5,350 nucleotides of DNA from Comamonadaceae bacterium (lineage in GTDB: Bacteria > Pseudomonadota > Gammaproteobacteria > Burkholderiales > Burkholderiaceae_C). Both the position numbers and the translations under genes were made by a program. Position 1 is the stretch's first letter, and each line of letters opens with the position of its first letter. Below are positions 1 to 5,289 of the stretch, piece after piece. Where the stretch lies: contig JAIXXW010000319.1 in NCBI GenBank assembly GCA_027490555.1, positions 1-5,350 on the forward strand, in the 5' to 3' direction. The notes under the pieces are model-generated. The model had not been told where the DNA came from. It saw nothing but the letters and a program-made list of their open reading frames with translations, and made no database searches.

Positions 1-818
1 GGCAAAAATTCACCCGAGGCCAGCTGCACGCCGCAGACGCGGCCCTGGCGCTGCTCGATGCGCTGGCAGGTGCTGTGGTAACGGAACACCGCACCCCGGC
101 GGCGGGCGACGCGCGACAGGGCATCGGCCAAGCCGACCATGCCGCCATCGACCGACCAGACCCCGTCCATCTCGACCTGGGCGATCAGCATCAGGGTGGC
201 CGGTGCGTGCCAGGGCGATGAGCCGCAATAGGTGGCGTAGCGTGCAAACAGCTGGCGCAAGCGCGGGTCTGAAAACTGGTGGCCCAGCTGCTGCCAAAGG
301 CTGCGCATGGGGCCCAGTTGGGCCAGAACGCCCAGGCCTCGCCAACCCAGATCGCCCATGAAGCCCCCCATGTTCGGGCGCTGGGCCCGGATCATCGGGC
401 CTTCCAGCGTGGCATAGAGCTGGCGTGTGGTCTTGCAAAAATCGCGAAAGCGCCGCGCTTCGACGCCGCCCGACCAGGCAGCGATCGCGGCTTCGCTCTC
501 TTGCGCATTGGCCGACAGATCCAGCTGGCTGCCATCGGGCCAGAAATGCCGCGCCAGAACCGACAGGGGTTGGATGCGGACCTCGTCTTCCAGCCGGGTG
601 CCCACGCTGCGCAACAGGGCATCGAAAACCCAGCGCATGGTGAACACGGTCGGTCCGCTGTCGATGGCCACGCCCTGGACTTCCCGGCTGTGCACTTTGC
701 CGCCGGGCGCCCCGGAGGATTCGACCACGGTGACGTTCAGCCCCTGGTGCGCCAACACGATGGCGCTGCACAAGCCCCCCATGCCCGCGCCGACGATGAC
801 CACACGGTGCTCAGACAT
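1..818 (-). CDS. crtD: Hydroxyneurosporene/methoxyneurosporene desaturase CrtD, 5' part (cut by window edge)
   Basis: This is an FAD-linked carotenoid desaturase. CrtD introduces the C-3,4 double bond in hydroxyneurosporene or methoxyneurosporene on the way to spheroidene. Only the first 272 codons are in the window, out of roughly 500 usual for the family; the frame is open to base 1 with no stop. Seen directly: the dinucleotide-binding motif VVIVGAGMGG (6-15) with acidic E33 at the end of the second strand, GAPGGK (36-41), DSGPTVFTMRWVF (53-65), and later RYATYCGSSPWHAPATLM. The FTMRWVF and YCGSSP stretches point to CrtD rather than the phytoene desaturase CrtI, which is the main alternative. 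The ATG at 818-816 has GGAG eight bases upstream and lies inside the last codons of crtA, an 8-base overlap that suggests coupled translation. Confidence 0.85.
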   Translation of the reverse strand, partial: MSEHRVVIVGAGMGGLCSAIVLAHQGLNVTVVESSGAPGGKVHSREVQGVAIDSGPTVFTMRWVFDALLRSVGTRLEDEVRIQPLSVLARHFWPDGSQLDLSANAQESEAAIAAWSGGVEARRFRDFCKTTRQLYATLEGPMIRAQRPNMGGFMGDLGWRGLGVLAQLGPMRSLWQQLGHQFSDPRLRQLFARYATYCGSSPWHAPATLMLIAQVEMDGVWSVDGGMVGLADALSRVARRRGAVFRYHSTCQRIEQRQGRVCGVQLASGEFL

Positions 819-1623
819 GGCTGGGCTCCAGTGCCGGGACATTCAGTGCGCAGGAGGACGCCGTGGCCGTGGGGCCCGCTAGCGGGTCGAAACTGCGACC
901 TTGCCAGACCCCGGCCATCTGCAGCACCTGCATGCGCACAAACAGCGACTCCGAAAAGAACTGGTGCCTGTAGGCCGCGGCACTGGCCGCCTGGTGTGCG
1001 CCTTGGTGGGCGTACTGCAGCATGGCGGCGGTGTCTTGCCACAGGCTGAAGGTGCACTGCCGCACCAAGGGGGCTTCGCCCAGGCCCATGGCCAGCAGGC
1101 AGCCGGGGGCTTGCGTCAAATCGGCCTGTGCCGCCGGTGCATAGCGCCAAAAAGCCATGGCCTTGGTGGGCACGATGCTGGCCCGGGTGAGCACGGCAAA
1201 GGGTGCGCTGCGGTCTGACTCGGCCTGGCCTTGCGGGCCCAAGGATTCGGGGCTGCTGGCCTGCCAGGCCTGCTTGTCCCAGTGGCCCCTGGCCGATTGC
1301 ACCGACAAGACGCCACGCCAGCACTCGCGGGCGCGGCTGCGGTAGGCCTGCACCAGCGGGCTGTCCAGAAATTGCAGGGCCAGATCGAGGTGGCTGAAGG
1401 TACAGATCAGGCCCTGGTGGGTGGCGCTGGGGCGCAGGCTGAAGCCGCCGCCGTGCCCGCTGCCCATGACCTTGGCCATGGTCAGGCCGGGCACGTCCTT
1501 GTACGGGGTGGCCCCGGCCACCAGGCGCAACCAGCCCCAGCCCTGGTGCTGGCGCAGAAAATCGGCCAGCAACACCACCACCACGCCGGACAGCGTGTCA
1601 TGGAGTGGTTGGCTGACTTCCAT
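811..1623 (-). CDS. crtA: Spheroidene monooxygenase (acyclic carotenoid 2-ketolase), CrtA
   Basis: CrtA is a haem-dependent monooxygenase that adds a keto group at C-2 of spheroidene or hydroxyspheroidene, giving spheroidenone-type carotenoids when oxygen is present. The 270-residue product shows the family pattern: PGLTMAKVMGSGHGGGF (45-61), the ECWRGVLSV and RGHW region (100-115), PFAVLTRASI (141-150), MGLGEAPLVRQCTFSLWQD (179-197), the QGAH segment (207-210) and FFSESLFVRM (222-231) near the end. The first 40 residues and several core positions differ clearly from alphaproteobacterial CrtA, consistent with the betaproteobacterial form. It starts 29 bases after pufC. The ribosome-binding site is weak (only a GGAC about nine bases upstream), so the exact start is less certain than for its neighbours and coupling to pufC translation is possible. 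Its last codons overlap crtD. Confidence 0.88.
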   Translation of the reverse strand: MEVSQPLHDTLSGVVVVLLADFLRQHQGWGWLRLVAGATPYKDVPGLTMAKVMGSGHGGGFSLRPSATHQGLICTFSHLDLALQFLDSPLVQAYRSRARECWRGVLSVQSARGHWDKQAWQASSPESLGPQGQAESDRSAPFAVLTRASIVPTKAMAFWRYAPAAQADLTQAPGCLLAMGLGEAPLVRQCTFSLWQDTAAMLQYAHQGAHQAASAAAYRHQFFSESLFVRMQVLQMAGVWQGRSFDPLAGPTATASSCALNVPALEPSHV

Positions 1624-1652
1624 GACAGGCGTCCGGCTGTGCAGCGGCAGGA

Positions 1653-2714
1653 CTACTTGGCCGCGACTTTGGCAGCGGCCAAAGCGGGCTTGAGCAGTTC
1701 GGGGAAGTCTTTGGCCATGGGGGCGCCATTGAGCGGTTTGTACGCACCCTGGTGGCAGGTGGCGCAGTTCATCTTGGCCACATCACCCAAAACGCCCTTG
1801 CGGTGCGCCGGGAAGACTTCGGTCAAGGGCTCCATGTAGGTCAGGTTCAGATCGCGCGCCATGCGGATGCCGTGCCAGGCGGTCACGCGCTGCGGCGGGC
1901 TGATTTCCCAACTCTGGAACGACTGGGTGTTGTGGCAGTAGGTGCAGTTCACCCCCAGCGCGGTCGACATGTGCGTCATCAGCCCGTAGGTCCACTCGGC
2001 CTGCTTGATCGACTGGCGGTTGCCAGACGGCAGTGGCGTGGGTCCGTTCACACGGATGTTCTGCTTGTCCAGCAGGAAGGGTGTGAAGGGGTCGTTGGGC
2101 AAGGAAGACAGGTTGACCACTGCCGAGGGCTCGTTCTGTCCGGCCTTGTCGCCAATGAAGTTCGAGCCTTGTGGTTGCGGGTCGGACTTGAACCAGATCG
2201 CGCTGGGCACCGGCTGACCACGGTGGCAGGTGTAGCAGGTCACACCGGTCTGCGCCACGTGCGGCTGCCAGTCGGCGTTGATGTACTGGGTCATCTCGAC
2301 CATGCGCCGCGCCACCACCTTGGTGTATTTGCTGTCGTCTTCAAAGTTGGGCAACTGGTGGCAATAGGCGCAACCTTCCTGGGGGGCCACCCAGTTGGTC
2401 ATGGACACCATGAGCCGGTTGAATTCGCCCACGCTGAGGTGGCCCAGCACCTTGACGTTCTTGTAGGCCTGCGCGGCCTTGGGGCCCTCGGAGCCAGGCG
2501 ACGGGATGACCGCAGGTGGCTGGTTGAGCTCGGTCTTGACTTCGAGCAAGCGGGGGTTGTAGACCTGCAGCATGCCGGTGCCCCGGTAGCCGCTTTGCAC
2601 CGACTCGGGGATGGGGCGTTCGCAACCGGCCAAAACGAGGCCGACCACCGCCAGGCACAGTCCCTTGGCCATGCGGGATGTCCAACCCCATGTATTGGAA
2701 AAATTCATGTTCAT
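1653..2714 (-). CDS. pufC: Reaction-centre tetraheme cytochrome c subunit, PufC
   Basis: This periplasmic, membrane-anchored cytochrome re-reduces the oxidised special pair, taking electrons from soluble donors such as cytochrome c or HiPIP. It has 353 residues. A signal segment (about 15-30) ends in the lipobox LAGC with C31 as the likely lipidated Cys. Four c-type haem motifs are seen: CAYCH (115-119), CYTCH (160-164), CTYCH (257-261) and CATCH (317-321). By spacing to the Blastochloris viridis subunit, the sixth ligands are M102, M138, M246 and H152, so all four haems look complete. The ATG at 2714-2712 is supported by GGAGG at 2721-2725 and overlaps the pufM stop; a second in-frame ATG two codons on is less well spaced. 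The Ala/Lys-rich C-terminus (343-353) is unremarkable. crtA follows after 29 bases. Confidence 0.97.
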   Translation of the reverse strand: MNMNFSNTWGWTSRMAKGLCLAVVGLVLAGCERPIPESVQSGYRGTGMLQVYNPRLLEVKTELNQPPAVIPSPGSEGPKAAQAYKNVKVLGHLSVGEFNRLMVSMTNWVAPQEGCAYCHQLPNFEDDSKYTKVVARRMVEMTQYINADWQPHVAQTGVTCYTCHRGQPVPSAIWFKSDPQPQGSNFIGDKAGQNEPSAVVNLSSLPNDPFTPFLLDKQNIRVNGPTPLPSGNRQSIKQAEWTYGLMTHMSTALGVNCTYCHNTQSFQSWEISPPQRVTAWHGIRMARDLNLTYMEPLTEVFPAHRKGVLGDVAKMNCATCHQGAYKPLNGAPMAKDFPELLKPALAAAKVAAK

Positions 2715-3688
2715 GGCTTGCCTCCAGTGCTCAGCGCAGGGTCAACCATCCCTGGGAAAATTTCGGGGTAAGGTGGTGCCACGCCATGTTTGATGGCCCA
2801 CAGGTACCAGTTGTCCACCACGGTGCCGGTCAGCAAGATGCCGATGCCGCCGGTGATGGGGCACAGCACCGCGAACCACCAGGCCCAACGGTGGATCGAT
2901 TCCATGGTGGCGTTGAAGCCCATGGTCCAGCGCCAGAACAAGGCGGCACGTTCAGAGGCAGTACCCCGGTCGGTGATCTGTTCGATCTCGCGTTCGCCAC
3001 CAAATCGGGTCACCGCCAGGATGGTCGCGCCGTGCATGGCAAACAGCAGCGCAGAGCCATACAGGAACACGATGGACAGCGCGTGGAAGGGGTTGTAGAA
3101 CAGGTTGCCGTAGCGCAGCGAGAAGGCCGCTGTCCAGTCCAGGTGGGAGAAGATGCCGTAAGGCACGGCCTCACCCCAAGAGCCCATCAGGATGGGGCGG
3201 AACAGGCCCAGCACCAGGAACAGCCAGATGGCTGCTGCAAAAGCCCAAGCGATGTGCAAACCCATGCCCAGCTCGACCGCGCGGCGGTAGGTGCGGGCCC
3301 ACCAGAACATGATCGAGGCGGTGAGGAACAGGCCGACAATGAGGAACCAGCCGCCCTGGTTCAGCGGTGGCATGCTCAAACCATAGCTCGGCGGTGGCGG
3401 CTCCAGCGACAACCAGAACAACTGGCGCACGAACTGGATCGGGTCGTAGTTCACCGAGGCCAGCATGTTCATGCCGATCAAGGTGAAGGCGATCAGACCG
3501 CACACCAGCGATGCCAGCCCCAGGCCACCGAGGTAGATCGGACCGAGCTGGGCATTGCCCAGCTTGCCGATCCAGTAATTGATCACAGGTTGTCCTGTGC
3601 GCGGGCTGTTGCCGTGACCCAGCTCTACCCCGTGGTGCACCGGACCCACGGCTTGCACCGTGGTGAACAGGTTTTGATAATCGGCCAT
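2711..3688 (-). CDS. pufM: Photosynthetic reaction centre M subunit, PufM
   Basis: This is the partner of PufL in the reaction-centre core. The 325-residue product has five membrane spans. Key residues fall at the same numbers as in Rhodobacter M: H182 (accessory pigment), H202 (special pair), Y210, H219 and H266 (iron), E234 (iron) and W252 (QA pocket). Signature stretches include GNAQLGPIYLG (44-54), PILMGSWGEAVPYGIFSHLDW (within 165-185) and ERAALFWRWTMGFNATME (246-263). The protein runs about 17 residues past the end of Rhodobacter M, with a Pro-rich tail (residues 302-325). Such extensions are seen in organisms whose reaction centre carries the tetraheme cytochrome, where the tail can contact it. 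The start has GAGGAG eight bases upstream. Its TGA overlaps the pufC ATG (ATGA), and there is no pufX in the usual place behind it. Confidence 0.98.
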   Translation of the reverse strand: MADYQNLFTTVQAVGPVHHGVELGHGNSPRTGQPVINYWIGKLGNAQLGPIYLGGLGLASLVCGLIAFTLIGMNMLASVNYDPIQFVRQLFWLSLEPPPPSYGLSMPPLNQGGWFLIVGLFLTASIMFWWARTYRRAVELGMGLHIAWAFAAAIWLFLVLGLFRPILMGSWGEAVPYGIFSHLDWTAAFSLRYGNLFYNPFHALSIVFLYGSALLFAMHGATILAVTRFGGEREIEQITDRGTASERAALFWRWTMGFNATMESIHRWAWWFAVLCPITGGIGILLTGTVVDNWYLWAIKHGVAPPYPEIFPGMVDPALSTGGKP

Positions 3689-3713
3689 TTAGGTACTCCT
3701 CTATTCTTCAGAT

Positions 3714-3735
3714 TCGGACGGGTGTTGCCATCCGA
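3714..3735 (-). promoter_or_regulatory. pufL-pufM intercistronic hairpin
   Basis: Starting two bases after the pufL stop, the minus strand TCGGATGG (3735-3728) can pair with CCGTCCGA (3721-3714). This makes an 8-bp stem with one G-U pair and a six-base loop. No T-tract follows; the pufM ribosome-binding site comes about 17 bases later. It may act as a processing or stability element, or simply space the two genes. The structure is visible; function is unproven. Confidence 0.5.
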
Positions 3736-3736
3736 C

Positions 3737-4573
3737 TCACACAGGCCACTGAGACCAGATCGGCAGGTTCAGCCACCAGCTCCACCACTCGGGCCAGCCA
3801 CGCGTCCAGAAGGGGCCGCTGAGCACGATGCACAGGGCGCTGAACAAGACCGCAGCCAAGGCCAGGAACAGACCGACACGGTGGATGCCCAATGTGCCCA
3901 CCGAATAACCGATGAAGTCGCGGAAAAAGGTGTCCTCATGCTCTGGCGTTTTGACCACTTGTCCAGGCTGTGGGTTGGTGGAGGACAGGACCAGACCGCC
4001 GTGCAGCGACAGGGCAAACACGCTGGCGAAGAAGAAACTCACGGCGATCATGTGCGCCGGGTTGTAGTGAAAATGCAGGTACTGGTAGCCGACGTTGGAC
4101 ACCCAGTCCAGGTGGCTGTAAATGCCGTAGGGGAAACCGTGGCCCCAAGCGCCCATGAGCACCGGACGCACGACCACCAAGGTGACGTAGGCGGAGATGG
4201 CCACACCAAAGGCCACGGGCACGTGGTAACCCATGCCCAGCTTGCGGCAGATTTCGACCTCGCGCATCATCCACGAGCCGAATGCGCCGATGGCACACAC
4301 CGTGATGAGCTGCCACAGGCCGCCTTCCATCAGGGGCGCAAAGCGCAGGCCGTAGGACAGATCGGGCGGTGCGATGCTGATCTGCCAAATGTTCCAGGTG
4401 GGCCCCTGCGAGGCACCCCACAGGATGAGGGCCGTTCCCAGGAACGAAAAAAACAAGGTTGTGACGCCGAAAAATCCGACGTAAAAAGGACCGACCCAAA
4501 AGTCGAACAAATCACCACCCAGCAGGGTACCACCGCGAACACGGTACTTTTTCTCAAAATTCAGCATGGCCAT
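3737..4573 (-). CDS. pufL: Photosynthetic reaction centre L subunit, PufL
   Basis: This is one of the two homologous membrane subunits that hold the special pair, accessory bacteriochlorophylls, bacteriopheophytins, quinones and the non-haem iron. It has 278 residues, close to the usual 275-282, with five membrane spans. Hallmark residues, counted with Met as 1 (one more than Rhodobacter numbering), are E105, H154 (accessory pigment), Y163, H169, H174 (special pair), H191 and H231 (iron), and the QB-site proton-transfer residues E213, D214 and S224. Diagnostic stretches include FDFWVGPFYVGFFGV, REVEICRKLGMGYH and FHYNPAHM. The first ATG is chosen because of a strong AGGAGG seven bases upstream; an in-frame Met at codon 3 is less well placed. 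It follows two hairpins after pufA and precedes pufM by 48 bases. All key residues appear present, so the protein should be functional. Confidence 0.98.
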   Translation of the reverse strand: MAMLNFEKKYRVRGGTLLGGDLFDFWVGPFYVGFFGVTTLFFSFLGTALILWGASQGPTWNIWQISIAPPDLSYGLRFAPLMEGGLWQLITVCAIGAFGSWMMREVEICRKLGMGYHVPVAFGVAISAYVTLVVVRPVLMGAWGHGFPYGIYSHLDWVSNVGYQYLHFHYNPAHMIAVSFFFASVFALSLHGGLVLSSTNPQPGQVVKTPEHEDTFFRDFIGYSVGTLGIHRVGLFLALAAVLFSALCIVLSGPFWTRGWPEWWSWWLNLPIWSQWPV

Positions 4574-4603
4574 GGTTGGGTCCTCCTGACTTCAGTGGAT
4601 AAA

Positions 4604-4640
4604 CAGGTGCCGCCTTGAACGGGTTCCAGGGCAGCACCTG
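4604..4640 (-). promoter_or_regulatory. Second pufA-pufL intercistronic hairpin
   Basis: On the minus strand, CAGGTGCTGCC (4640-4630) pairs with GGCGGCACCTG (4614-4604). The stem is 11 bp with one G-U pair, and the 15-base loop could fold a little further. It lies five bases beyond the first hairpin and about 30 bases before the pufL start. It is followed by only three T residues. As a tandem partner of the upstream hairpin it is a likely barrier to exonucleases that trims the message to a stable pufB-orf74-pufA segment. Confidence 0.75.
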
Positions 4641-4645
4641 AACGA

Positions 4646-4666
4646 CAAGTCCTGGATCAGGACTTG
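4646..4666 (-). promoter_or_regulatory. Perfect 9-bp hairpin across the pufA stop codon
   Basis: CAAGTCCTG and CAGGACTTG form a perfect inverted repeat of nine bases with a three-base loop, spanning the pufA TGA (4659-4657). In Rhodobacter capsulatus, hairpins in the pufA-pufL gap protect the pufBA part of the mRNA from 3'-5' decay and so raise LH1 over reaction-centre subunits. The position here matches that arrangement. No T-tract follows, so a stabiliser role is more likely than termination. The structure is seen; the role is inferred. Confidence 0.75.
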
Positions 4667-4866
4667 GGCGCAGGGAGCGAAGCCACCGCAGCCGGCAGCG
4701 GCGAGTTTTGCGCCGATGCTGCTACGGGTTTTTTCGCGCCGTCGAGCCAGTTGAATTTGTTGGTGCTGAGCAAGATGAGGTGAATCATCGCGGCCAGGCC
4801 AAACAAGAAAATGCCCTGCAATACCATGGCACGCAGGGGGTCGTAAAGTCGCCAAATTCTCCACAT
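4657..4866 (-). CDS. pufA: Light-harvesting complex 1 (LH1) alpha polypeptide, PufA
   Basis: This 69-residue alpha subunit of LH1 pairs with PufB and binds bacteriochlorophyll a and carotenoid in the membrane ring around the reaction centre. Seen directly: the family N-terminus MWRIWRLYDP (residues 1-10), a membrane span at about residues 13-33, the ligand His in AAMIH (A25 to H29), then LILLST (30-35) and FNWLD (38-42), all typical of LH1 alpha. After residue 43 comes an Ala/Pro/Ser-rich tail of about 26 residues, which makes the protein longer than many alpha chains. Such tails are commonly processed or exposed to the periplasm in this family, though I cannot tell which applies here. The start is fixed by the AGGAG site that overlaps the orf74 stop. 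A strong hairpin covers the end of the gene and the gap to pufL. Confidence 0.96.
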   Translation of the reverse strand: MWRIWRLYDPLRAMVLQGIFLFGLAAMIHLILLSTNKFNWLDGAKKPVAASAQNSPLPAAVASLPAPKS

Positions 4867-4873
4867 GGTGAAT

Positions 4874-4878
4874 CTCCT
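4874..4878 (-). promoter_or_regulatory. pufA ribosome-binding site overlapping the orf74 stop codon
   Basis: The minus strand reads TAGGAGATTCACC directly before the pufA ATG. AGGAG lies seven bases from the start codon, and its first two bases are part of the orf74 TAG stop. A ribosome terminating on orf74 therefore sits on the pufA initiation site, which suggests translational coupling of orf74 and pufA. The overlap is seen directly; the coupling is inferred. Confidence 0.8.
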
Positions 4879-5101
4879 AAATGATGTGGGACATGAAGGT
4901 GTACACCGCAGCTTTCACCCCCTGACTCATGCTCTTGGCGTCTTCCGCACCGGGCAGCAGATCCCGCCAATGCACGCCGACCAGTTTGGCCAGAAGGACG
5001 AGCACGAACAGACATCCGAAACCGATGAGAAAAATGGACCAGTAAGCCGGCGACTCATCCGCACGCGAATGGGCCTCGTTGAGCTGGGTTGTGTTTTGCA
5101 T
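4877..5101 (-). CDS. Unrecognised 74-residue single-pass membrane protein between pufB and pufA (possible RC-LH1 accessory subunit)
   Basis: I do not recognise the family. The protein has a polar N-terminus (residues 1-18), one hydrophobic span (about 20-43), then HWRDLLPG (44-51) and a C-terminal stretch ending VYTFMSHII that could form an amphipathic helix. It is probably translated: the ATG has a GGAG site eight bases upstream, and its TAG stop (4879-4877) lies inside the pufA Shine-Dalgarno sequence, ten bases before the pufA ATG. There is no His within the span and no AxxxH motif, so it is unlikely to bind bacteriochlorophyll as LH1 alpha or beta does; H44 sits at the edge of the span. 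Size, one span and an LLP-type turn after it recall PufX of Rhodobacter, but pufX follows pufM and the resemblance is by eye only. Other options are an LH1 assembly factor or a lineage-specific antenna-associated peptide. Confidence 0.8.
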   Translation of the reverse strand: MQNTTQLNEAHSRADESPAYWSIFLIGFGCLFVLVLLAKLVGVHWRDLLPGAEDAKSMSQGVKAAVYTFMSHII

Positions 5102-5128
5102 GACAGTGACTCCGTCAATCTATGGGTG

Positions 5129-5153
5129 AAAAAACAGGCTCTGAATCAGAACC
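5129..5153 (-). terminator. Terminator-like hairpin overlapping the pufB stop codon
   Basis: On the minus strand, GGTTCTG (5153-5147) can pair with CAGAGCC (5143-5137). This gives a 7-bp stem with one G-U pair and a 3-base loop, followed two bases later by six T residues (5134-5129). That is the shape of a rho-independent terminator. It lies between pufB and the rest of the operon, and the pufB stop TGA (5148-5146) is inside it. Genes downstream are clearly intact, so if it works it would be a partial terminator or an mRNA 3'-end stabiliser that favours pufB transcript. The stem is short and ribosomes finishing pufB would cover it, so function is inferred. Confidence 0.45.
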
Positions 5154-5289
5154 AGGGACGCCACGCCCAGACCAGGATGTGGGCCAGCACAGCTACTGCT
5201 GTGAAGCCCACGGTGCCCTGCATCCAGTAGTGGTGGAACTCCTGGGCTTCCTCATCGGTGAGTCCGGATATTGATGTCTTGGTGGACAT
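5146..5289 (-). CDS. pufB: Light-harvesting complex 1 (LH1) beta polypeptide, PufB
   Basis: This 47-residue beta subunit of the LH1 antenna binds bacteriochlorophyll a and pairs with PufA in the ring around the reaction centre in the cytoplasmic membrane. Seen directly: the beta-family opening GLTDEEAQEFH (residues 9-19), a single membrane span at about residues 24-43, the pigment-binding AxxxH motif (A33 to H37) and the terminal WRPWF (residues 43-47). A second conserved His lies in the N-terminal part (H19/H20). The length is normal for LH1 beta. The start is set by an AGGAG site at 5296-5300, six bases before the ATG. It is the first gene of the cluster seen here. What follows is unusual: a terminator-like hairpin overlaps its stop codon, and orf74 separates it from pufA. 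LH2 beta is the alternative, but linkage to pufALM makes LH1 nearly certain. Confidence 0.96.
   Translation of the reverse strand: MSTKTSISGLTDEEAQEFHHYWMQGTVGFTAVAVLAHILVWAWRPWF

Noticed and set aside
10..771. Minus-strand open frame of 253 codons in another frame over crtD
   Set aside because: It is Arg/Gly/Pro-rich and out of frame with the CrtD reading frame, which contains the FAD-binding motif and continues open to the window edge.
279..1049. Plus-strand open frame (256 codons) opposite crtD and crtA
   Set aside because: The minus strand here encodes recognisable CrtD and CrtA motifs. The plus-strand product has no recognisable features.
1624..1652. Possible hairpin in the pufC-crtA gap
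   Set aside because: Only about four to five bases pair convincingly and there is no T-tract, so I do not call a terminator.
1752..2771. Plus-strand open frame (339 codons) opposite pufC
   Set aside because: It lies antisense to the tetraheme cytochrome gene, has a biased His/Val/Gly/Arg composition and no family motif. Treated as a shadow frame.
2678..4618. Very long plus-strand open frame (646 codons) opposite pufL and pufM
   Set aside because: It is antisense to two genes whose protein sequences match their families residue by residue. Its product is rich in Gln, His, Arg and Gly with no recognisable domain, as expected from the reverse complement of high-G+C coding sequence.
4877..5101. 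orf74 as a second LH1 alpha or beta antenna gene
   Set aside because: The membrane span has no His, there is no AxxxH motif, and neither the WRPW end of beta chains nor the FNW motif of alpha chains is present. H44 is at the edge of the span next to charged residues.
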